Shown here one piece after another: positions 6,732 to 13,600 of a stretch of DNA of 18,936 nt (within the stretch, counting starts at the first letter, position 1; each line of letters starts with the position of its first letter). The notes beneath the pieces are model-generated. The model did no database searches, was not told the DNA's origin, and was given only the letters and a program-made list of their open reading frames with translations. Made by a program: the position numbers and the translations under genes. The stretch comes from an uncultured Prevotella sp. (lineage in GTDB: Bacteria > Bacteroidota > Bacteroidia > Bacteroidales > Bacteroidaceae). Where the stretch lies: contig USJD01000055.1 of the NCBI GenBank assembly GCA_900554835.1, positions 1-18,936 of the forward strand. Reading direction: 5' to 3'.

Positions 6732-7763
6732 TCAATTCTTATCATCGTCAAACGGTAAGGAAGAATTGAATTTATCAAAATCAGAGCTGAATAATTTGTC
6801 TTGTATCACACGGTATTTTTCAAACTCAGACTCTGCGAAACTCTTGGCAAATTCAGCAGAAACTTTTCCTGCATCATGTAATACGGCATCACCTCCAGCT
6901 TCAAGAATAATGTCTATACGCTTTGCCCAATCTTCCATAGTCATTGGTATATGTCGATTTGCCATTCGTTCCGCTAAATCAAGCACAGAGTTGACGAGTT
7001 TCCCCATATCTTCAAGTTCAACTTGCTTCAGATAGTTTTTGGCGATACTCACATCAGGCTTGACAATCTTTCCATCAGGTGCATTCTCCCAAGTGGTCAG
7101 TCCCATATGCTCTTTCTCAGCATTGGCTCTTTCTACTATAAGTTCTGCTGCAGTATGCCCATGCACTGCATAATGCATCTTATTCTGAACTTTTTTATAA
7201 AACAGACGTGTGGTAGGTGCATCCTTATTGTAGTCAACAGCTGTAGCATATATATCCGTGAGCTTTTGGTAAAATCTTCGTTCACTCAATCTAATCTCAC
7301 GTATTTCAGCTAACAAATGCTCAAAATAGTCTTCACCGATGAACGAACCATTCTCCATGCGTTTTTTATCTATGATATAGCCACGCAAAGAGAATTGGCG
7401 AATGACATAGGTACACCATTGGCGGAACTGTGTAGCACGGATGGAGTTGACACGATAGCCAACAGAAATGATTGCGTCAAGATTATAGAACAGCGTGTTG
7501 CGTCGCACCTCTCTTGCACCTTCCTGTTGAACTACCGAGATTTTCTCGGTGGTTGCCTCCTTGTCCAGTTCTTTCGTGTCATATATATTCTTCAGATGCA
7601 ATCCGATATTGTCTGTTGAACAGTCAAAGAGCACAGCCATAGCCTTTTGTGTAGCCCATACCGTTTCGTCTTTATATAGCACCTGAATGCCTTGTTCCTT
7701 ACCTTCTGCCACGAAAGTCAGAAACTCTGCTGTACTGTTTCGTATTTCATATTTCTTTGCCAT
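6732..7763 (-). CDS. RhuM-family protein
   Basis: A 343-residue protein of the RhuM family (first named from Salmonella pathogenicity island 3; biochemical role unknown). Landmarks: DETVWATQKAMAVLFDCS (32-49), a winged-helix-like N-terminal part, then LFYNLDAIISVGYRVNS (91-107) and RATQFRQW (109-116), and later AELIVERANAEKEHMGLTTW. The C-terminal third is helical and acidic. The family, like ORF6N proteins, is typical of accessory regions and phage-like regulators. The start codon lies 31 bases after the MutS-like stop, with no terminator or obvious promoter between, so it may be transcribed from the mutS-like promoter. No clear Shine-Dalgarno is present. Confidence 0.85.
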   Translation of the reverse strand: MAKKYEIRNSTAEFLTFVAEGKEQGIQVLYKDETVWATQKAMAVLFDCSTDNIGLHLKNIYDTKELDKEATTEKISVVQQEGAREVRRNTLFYNLDAIISVGYRVNSIRATQFRQWCTYVIRQFSLRGYIIDKKRMENGSFIGEDYFEHLLAEIREIRLSERRFYQKLTDIYATAVDYNKDAPTTRLFYKKVQNKMHYAVHGHTAAELIVERANAEKEHMGLTTWENAPDGKIVKPDVSIAKNYLKQVELEDMGKLVNSVLDLAERMANRHIPMTMEDWAKRIDIILEAGGDAVLHDAGKVSAEFAKSFAESEFEKYRVIQDKLFSSDFDKFNSSLPFDDDKN

Positions 7764-7794
7764 AACTATTATGTCATTATGTTATAATTGTCCT

Positions 7795-9615
7795 TTACTT
7801 TTTCTCCAAAATCTTATTCAACAGGAAGGTGGCATTCTGGTTTCTTGCCACGCCTCGCTGTATCTTATAAGTATAGGTGACATCCGTGCCTAAGTCTATC
7901 TCAAAACAGAAGTTGTGGAACTTGCCCGACGGATCTTTCTCCATCTTGGATAATTCCAGGTCGTGGGTGGCGATGATGCCGCTAACAGGCAACTTGGAGA
8001 TGGCTTCGAGGAATTTTCTGGAACCGTTCAACTTGTCCAGCGAATTGGTGCCCTTCAGAATTTCATCGAGAATAATGAGGGTTTTCAGTCTCTCGCTTCT
8101 CTCGCCGCATGCACTTCCCTTGCAGAATTTCAACAGTTCTTCCAGTCGGATCAGTTCTGCATTGAAGTAAGAGATGCCATGCGTCAGGTCGTCTGTGGTT
8201 CTCATGCTGGAGAACATTCTGAAGCGGGAAATCTTCAGATGGTCGGAAAAGACAGGCATTCCTGCCATCGCTAAGATATAATTCACGCCCAATGAACGGA
8301 GGAAGGTGCTCTTGCCCGCCATGTTGGCTCCCGTGATGATATAGTAGTTGCCGTCCTTGACCGTGAAATCGTTCTTCACCGCCTTGGCACCGAGGAAAGG
8401 ATGATAAAGGTTCTTTCCCTCGAAGATGATTTCTGGCAATTCTTGCAGTTCCGGTTCGTTGGCTTCGGGATGATTGTAGCGGAAGTCGGCCATCGAAACC
8501 ATTGCATCCATCTCGCTGATCACGTTCATCCATTCCTCCATCTTCACCATATAGGTATTCTTCCATTTCAGAAAACTGTGCACCAGGAAGAAGTCGCTGA
8601 GCATGAAGGCATCGGTGAAGAACAGACCGAGGAAGTTGCCCCGTCGGTCGTAACCCTTCAGTATCTTTTCCAGTTGGGCGAATGAAGGCAGTGCGTCGGC
8701 GAGCGATTCCTGCATCTCCCTGCCCAACTGGCTTTGGAAATTGCGCTGGGCAATGAGACGGAGAATCTGCGAGTAGGCGATGAGTTGGTGACGGAGCTTA
8801 CCGCCATTACTGTCTATCTTGTCGAGGGTCTGCTTGCAAACGAAGAATACCACCATGTATTGCAGCATGACCCACCACAGCGGGATGTTGATGGAGATGA
8901 CGGAGCAGATAGAGAGGATGACAGAACCGATGATGCCGATGATCGCCAGCCAACCGAGGACGAGTGAAATCGGAGAACCAAACCATCCCGGTACTTCCAT
9001 CTGTGAAACTTTCTGCATCGCCTCAGCCACGGCTGCTGAATCTATCTTCTTGCAGTTTCTTTCGCCAAGTGCCAGAAAGTCCATGCGCCAGTCGGGGGCT
9101 GCGATTTCCTTCTGCAGTTCCGCTCTTTTTCTGATTTCCTTCAGAGAGAGAGGGGTTTCACGCGTGAGGTTGGCAGCTAATCTGTCAGAACCGCCCGAAG
9201 TGATGGTGCGGCAGATGCGGTTGAAGAGGGAATCCTTGCCGAAGACATCGAGGTCGAAGGCATAGGAATGCTGCGGGTTCAGATACTGTCCGCCTGTTTC
9301 AAAAGGAGAAAAGTCACCCTCCCAGGCCTTGATTTCATTCTGATAGACCTTGAGCAGGGCAGCCAGTTGTTCTATCTTCTCCTTGTGGCGGTCGTCGATG
9401 CGGCGGATAATGAAATAGACTGCCAGGCACAGAACGGCTCCCACCAGAAAATGACGGGTGTCGCCATCGCATGCAAAATAGCAGATCAGGAAACTTAGGA
9501 TGCCTCCGAAAGCCAACAGTTCGCCTGTGATAAATCCCGTGTTCTTGCGCTTCAGGGCAGTCAACTCCGAAGCATATTGGTTTGCGTATTTCTGATAATT
9601 CTCTTTGATATTCAT
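7795..9615 (-). CDS. Membrane-anchored MutS-family ATPase
   Basis: A 606-residue protein with a C-terminal MutS ATPase domain: Walker A GANMAGKST (429-437), the MutS-specific segment MRTTDDLTHGISYF (471-484), Walker B LIILDEILKGTNS (513-525) and IATHDLEL (548-555). The mismatch-recognition and connector domains of true MutS (about 850 residues) are missing. Instead there are four predicted membrane helices in two pairs (about 28-47 with 54-71, and 215-238 with 243-262) around a short core-like region. This is a known but uncharacterised MutS-like type in Bacteroidota; a role in mismatch repair should not be assumed. It has its own promoter and may read through into the RhuM gene. Confidence 0.85.
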   Translation of the reverse strand: MNIKENYQKYANQYASELTALKRKNTGFITGELLAFGGILSFLICYFACDGDTRHFLVGAVLCLAVYFIIRRIDDRHKEKIEQLAALLKVYQNEIKAWEGDFSPFETGGQYLNPQHSYAFDLDVFGKDSLFNRICRTITSGGSDRLAANLTRETPLSLKEIRKRAELQKEIAAPDWRMDFLALGERNCKKIDSAAVAEAMQKVSQMEVPGWFGSPISLVLGWLAIIGIIGSVILSICSVISINIPLWWVMLQYMVVFFVCKQTLDKIDSNGGKLRHQLIAYSQILRLIAQRNFQSQLGREMQESLADALPSFAQLEKILKGYDRRGNFLGLFFTDAFMLSDFFLVHSFLKWKNTYMVKMEEWMNVISEMDAMVSMADFRYNHPEANEPELQELPEIIFEGKNLYHPFLGAKAVKNDFTVKDGNYYIITGANMAGKSTFLRSLGVNYILAMAGMPVFSDHLKISRFRMFSSMRTTDDLTHGISYFNAELIRLEELLKFCKGSACGERSERLKTLIILDEILKGTNSLDKLNGSRKFLEAISKLPVSGIIATHDLELSKMEKDPSGKFHNFCFEIDLGTDVTYTYKIQRGVARNQNATFLLNKILEKK

Positions 9616-9687
9616 GATTGTCTGCTTGTTTTATTTGCCATGTATCAGCGATAGATGATGGCAAGATGATAAACTGTTTATGGGGTG

Positions 9688-9719
9688 CAAAAATAGGGAT
9701 AAAAACAAAGCTGACCAAA
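9688..9719 (-). promoter_or_regulatory. Promoter of the MutS-like gene
   Basis: TTTG (9719-9716), a 20-base spacer and TATTTTTG (9695-9688) on the minus strand form a full Bacteroidota promoter. The leader would be about 65 bases. Confidence 0.7.
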
Positions 9720-9769
9720 TAAAGTTACCCATTTTTAAGTCTTTTATGCGAATATTTGTGGAATTTTTC

Positions 9770-9800
9770 TTTGTGTTTCCATTTATTCCCCGTACCTTTG
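9770..9800 (+). promoter_or_regulatory. Promoter of greA
   Basis: TTTG (9770-9773), a 19-base spacer and TACCTTTG (9793-9800) match the Bacteroidota consensus fully. Transcription would start near 9807, about 53 bases before the start codon. Confidence 0.75.
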
Positions 9801-9859
9801 CACCCCAGAATTATAATCAGTCAATAAGAACGATAGAAAAAATATAAGTTTAGAAGATT

Positions 9860-10324
9860 ATGGAATATATGTCTCAAGAAGGCTATGACGAACTCGTAGC
9901 CGAGCTTCAGCACATGGTGAACGTGGAGTTGCCAGCCGTGCGTGATGCTATCGCTGAGGCTCGTGACAAGGGTGACCTCAGTGAAAACTTTGAATATCAT
10001 GCTGCCAAGCGTGAACAGGGTAAACTGTTGAGCCGGATCAGCTTCAAGCAGAAGGTCTTGGAGAATGCCCGTGTCATCGACAAGTCCCGTCTTAAGAGTG
10101 ATACTGTAGGTCTGTTGAGCAAGGTAAGGATTACCAATCTTTCCACCAAGTGCAGTATGACTTACAGCATCGTCAATCCTCATGAGGCGGATCTTCATAA
10201 TGGCAAAATCTCCATCAAGTCTCCTATCGGCAAGGCTCTCTTGGGTAAGAAGGCAGGCGAAGAAGTAGTGGTGAAGGTACCTGCAGGCTTGCTCAAATTC
10301 CGCGTGGAAAGTGTGGAATTATAA
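9860..10324 (+). CDS. greA: Transcription elongation factor GreA
   Basis: A 154-residue GreA, normal in length. The N-terminal coiled coil (about 1-72) carries the GreA signature IAEARDKGDLSENFEYHAAK (31-50). Its tip acidic residues Asp39 and Glu42 correspond to E. coli Asp41 and Glu44, which reach the RNA polymerase active site. The C-terminal FKBP-like domain ends with ISIKSPIGKALLGKKAGEEV and a final beta strand. GreA rescues backtracked polymerase by stimulating cleavage of the nascent RNA. The gene is monocistronic: it has its own consensus promoter and a good intrinsic terminator, and diverges from the MutS-like gene. Confidence 0.96.
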   Translation: MEYMSQEGYDELVAELQHMVNVELPAVRDAIAEARDKGDLSENFEYHAAKREQGKLLSRISFKQKVLENARVIDKSRLKSDTVGLLSKVRITNLSTKCSMTYSIVNPHEADLHNGKISIKSPIGKALLGKKAGEEVVVKVPAGLLKFRVESVEL

Positions 10325-10400
10325 TGCCTCAGATAGCGTGGCACTGTAATGAGGATTATTGAGGAATAATCAGAAAATATTGTGGAATTTTTTAATATCG

Positions 10401-10432
10401 GGAATGGCTGAATTTCGGTCATTCCTTTTTTT
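10401..10432 (+). terminator. Terminator of greA
   Basis: A 10-bp stem (with two G-T pairs) and a 5-base loop are followed directly by seven T. A second small hairpin (GATTATT/AATAATC, 10354-10371) lies between it and the gene. Confidence 0.8.
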
Positions 10433-10455
10433 GTAAGTTTTTAATCTTGTGAATG

Positions 10456-10530
10456 TTACGTTTTCGTAAACGATTACGTATTCTTTTAACGTATTTGAAA
10501 TATATTATAATCTGTTTTTTTGTAATTTTG
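10456..10530 (+). promoter_or_regulatory. Promoter and candidate operator of the GH105 gene
   Basis: TAATTTTG (10523-10530) is a clear -7 box. The only TTTG upstream (10494-10497) is 25 bases away, more than usual, so an activator may be needed. Just upstream, the stretch 10456-10492 repeats TTACG/CGTAA/ACGTA several times, including TTACG-TTTT-CGTAA and TTACGTA, a likely binding site for a regulator responding to sugar. The regulator gene is not in view. Confidence 0.45.
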
Positions 10531-10541
10531 CAGTCGGAATT

Positions 10542-10559
10542 GCACAGGGGTGTGCTTTT
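10542..10559 (+). promoter_or_regulatory. Small hairpin in the GH105 leader
   Basis: GCACAGGGGTGTGC followed by TTTT sits a few bases after the predicted transcription start. The 5-bp stem is too short for a confident attenuator. Confidence 0.25.
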
Positions 10560-10570
10560 CTATCATGATA

Positions 10571-10612
10571 ATTGATATAATCAAGATGATGATTGATATA
10601 ATCAAGATGATG
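10571..10612. repeat. Perfect 21-bp tandem duplication in the GH105 leader
   Basis: Two identical, directly adjacent 21-base copies (10571-10591 and 10592-10612) lie in the AT-rich leader about 40 bases before the start codon. They begin ATTGATATAATC. Further GATGAT and GATATA fragments flank them. Confidence 0.9.
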
Positions 10613-10653
10613 ATATAAACTCAATAATTTAACAAAAACCATACAAAAAGTAA

Positions 10654-13600
10654 ATGAGACACCTAACTCGTATGTCCCGTAACCTCTCGAGATGGGGGGG
10701 CGGTTTCACTTATTTGTATCTTTCCCTAATGCTCCTGTGCTTCTGTGCCATAGGAGTCAAGGCTGCAGATACTAATGGGAGTGTAAAATTCAATTCTGAC
10801 GTCCGCTATTCGCAGTGGGCGATTAATTCACGACTTCACGATTTCTATGGAAATCAAAAGAAGTTCGGTTTCGATTATTACGACAATAATGGAACCAATA
10901 CCAAAACCGTTACTTGGTACAAACTTGATGGAAAGACTGAAGTTGGTCGATCTTTCGACTATGTAGCTGGTCTTGTAGGTAAAGCTTCTCTTGAAGCAGC
11001 CGATTTCTATCAAGATTTTGATTGGTCAAAGCCTTGGTTCTATGCTGCACAAGGTTATGCTACTGACAAATCTTATGCTAATTTGAGTATGACTCTTGAC
11101 AACATGAATGCAGCCAAGATGTATTTTCCTATTCTTGCAGGAAAATTAAAGTCTGATGCTGCAACAAAAGTTGCTAATACTGCGATTGCTGCAGTTATTA
11201 AAGATATGAGTACCTATAATTCCACATACGTTATAGGTAGTGGAAAAAGCGCTCTGAACAGCACCAATGCCAACGATGTTCAGAAAACGATGTTTGGCGG
11301 ATGGTTCCACAAATCTACAGACTATACAGACCAGATGTGGTGTGATGGTCAGTATATGGGACCTGCCTTGCTTGCTCAGATTATCAAGCATACAGGCAAG
11401 ACAAATAATATTTCTGACAATGACTGGGATATTATTGCTAAGCAATTTTCTATCACATGGGCGCAGCTCTACGACAAAACTACAGGTTTGCTTTATCATG
11501 GTTTTACTGCTAATCCTGGTGATAATGCTTCTTCTTCATGGGCTGGCATTAGCAAGGACAACGTCTATCACTCTGCATCTTTCTGGGGTCGTGCCAACGC
11601 TTGGTATTTCCTCGCATTGGTTGACATTCTCGAAGTAATGCCAACAAACAATACTTACTACAATACCTTCAAAGGTTATTTATCCAATCTTGCTAAAGGA
11701 ATAGCAAACTATCAAGATAAGGGTACTGGTTGCTGGTATCAGGTGATGGATAAGGTTCCAGCTTCGCTTACTGGTAATTACCTTGAGGCATCTTGTTCTT
11801 CTATCTTTACAGCCGGTTATCTCAAAGCTATCCGTCTCGGACTTCTCGACAAAGCAACTTACGAGCCTATCGCAAAGAAGGCATACGAAGGATTGGTAAA
11901 TCAATTCATGATTTATGACAATAAAGACAACAGTACGATTCAGTTGGTTCATAGCTGTACTTCTGCTGGTCTTGGAGGAAGCAACAAACGTGCTGGAGAT
12001 GACAATTATTACCTAAAAGGTACAGATGCAAAAGTCGTTACTTCTTCTAATCCGACAAGTCCATATTATTATACCGAGGGCAAGGTTCTCGGTGGCTTCA
12101 TCATGGCTGCTACTGAGTACGAGCGTGCTTACCAGAACCAAGACAGCAAGCAGATTCTGTTTGCCAAGGACTTGGCTCCAAGCTATGACTTCACTACTAC
12201 TGCAGGAACCCTCGATGCCACTGCATACGGTAATGGTACCGTTTCTTATCAGTGGTATAAGGATAATGTAGCTATTAATAATGCTATTTTAGCTACCTAC
12301 ACTCCTGCTGAAAGTGGAAAATATTATTGCATAGCTACATCAGGTAATACAAAAATCACTACAAGCACAACAAATGTGACTGCCAAAAGTAATTCCAATA
12401 CTGATAATGGTAGTACAGATAATGGTGGTAGCGAGAATGGAACAACAACAGGAAATAAACTGTTTGACTATACCGTTCCTGGAGGTATAACATTAAATAC
12501 TACAGAAACGAGTGTAAGTCCTTATGGTTCTGTTTCCGCATCTGTTTCATCTACAACAGATGCGACTAAGGGATTTAAATTTGATAAAAGTTCCACATAT
12601 CTTAAGATTACTTTAGACAACAATACTCTGCAGGCAGGAGATGTCATTACAATAACATCTTATGCTGCTAATACAGGTATGGGTGTTAAGGTATCAGCAG
12701 TAGATGGAGGTGATGCTGTTAATTTTGCATCAAGCACTGTAGCAAAGGACTTTACAACAAGTTCTTATACAGTAAAAAGTGATGATGTACTTAATGGAAA
12801 ATCTTGCATTTATTTATATAGAAGTGGAAAAAGTACCACTTATCTCAAGTCCATCTCCATCACTCGTGCTGCTAAGAAATATAAAGTTTCTGCTACAGTA
12901 AAAGAAGGTGGCTCTGTATCCATCAAGAATGGTTCGAGTGAAGTGACATCTAATACAGAAGTAGAAGCAAACACTTCTCTTACATTCACCGCAACACCAA
13001 GCGAGGGATATGAGTTTGTAAACTGGACTGATGCAAACAACAAACCTGTTAGTACAGAAGCAACTTACACAACAACTGTAACTGCTGCGATTTCACTTAC
13101 AGCCAACTTCAAGGCTAAAACTCCAGTTACCCCAACCGAAAGCGAGGTCATTTACAACTGGAATACTATCGGTAGCCAGAAAGAGAATATCGCTGTTACA
13201 GAAGGAACAAAGAATATAAATGGAACTTTTGTACCATGTATAAACTTCGGTAGTAACTATGATGTCAGAAGATATACCTATATGTCTATCAAGGACAAGT
13301 ATAATGGTGGTTTTAAGGTAGGCGATATTATCACTATCACTGGCCTTTATACTGGTCCTAAAACAACAGGTATTGGTATGGAAATCCATACTACAAGAGA
13401 TGGCAAGGCAGTCTTTAGCACACCTTATTATGATAAGGAACTTAAGACTTATACCTATACACTTACTGAAGACTGTGACTCACTCTTCTTCGGTCGCTAT
13501 GGTGGAGCTACTCCTAATGTAACCGAACTGAAGGTGGTTCGTCCTGCAGCTTCGGCAAAGCAGCGTCTTTCTGCCAACTTCGATACCAATAATATCAAGG

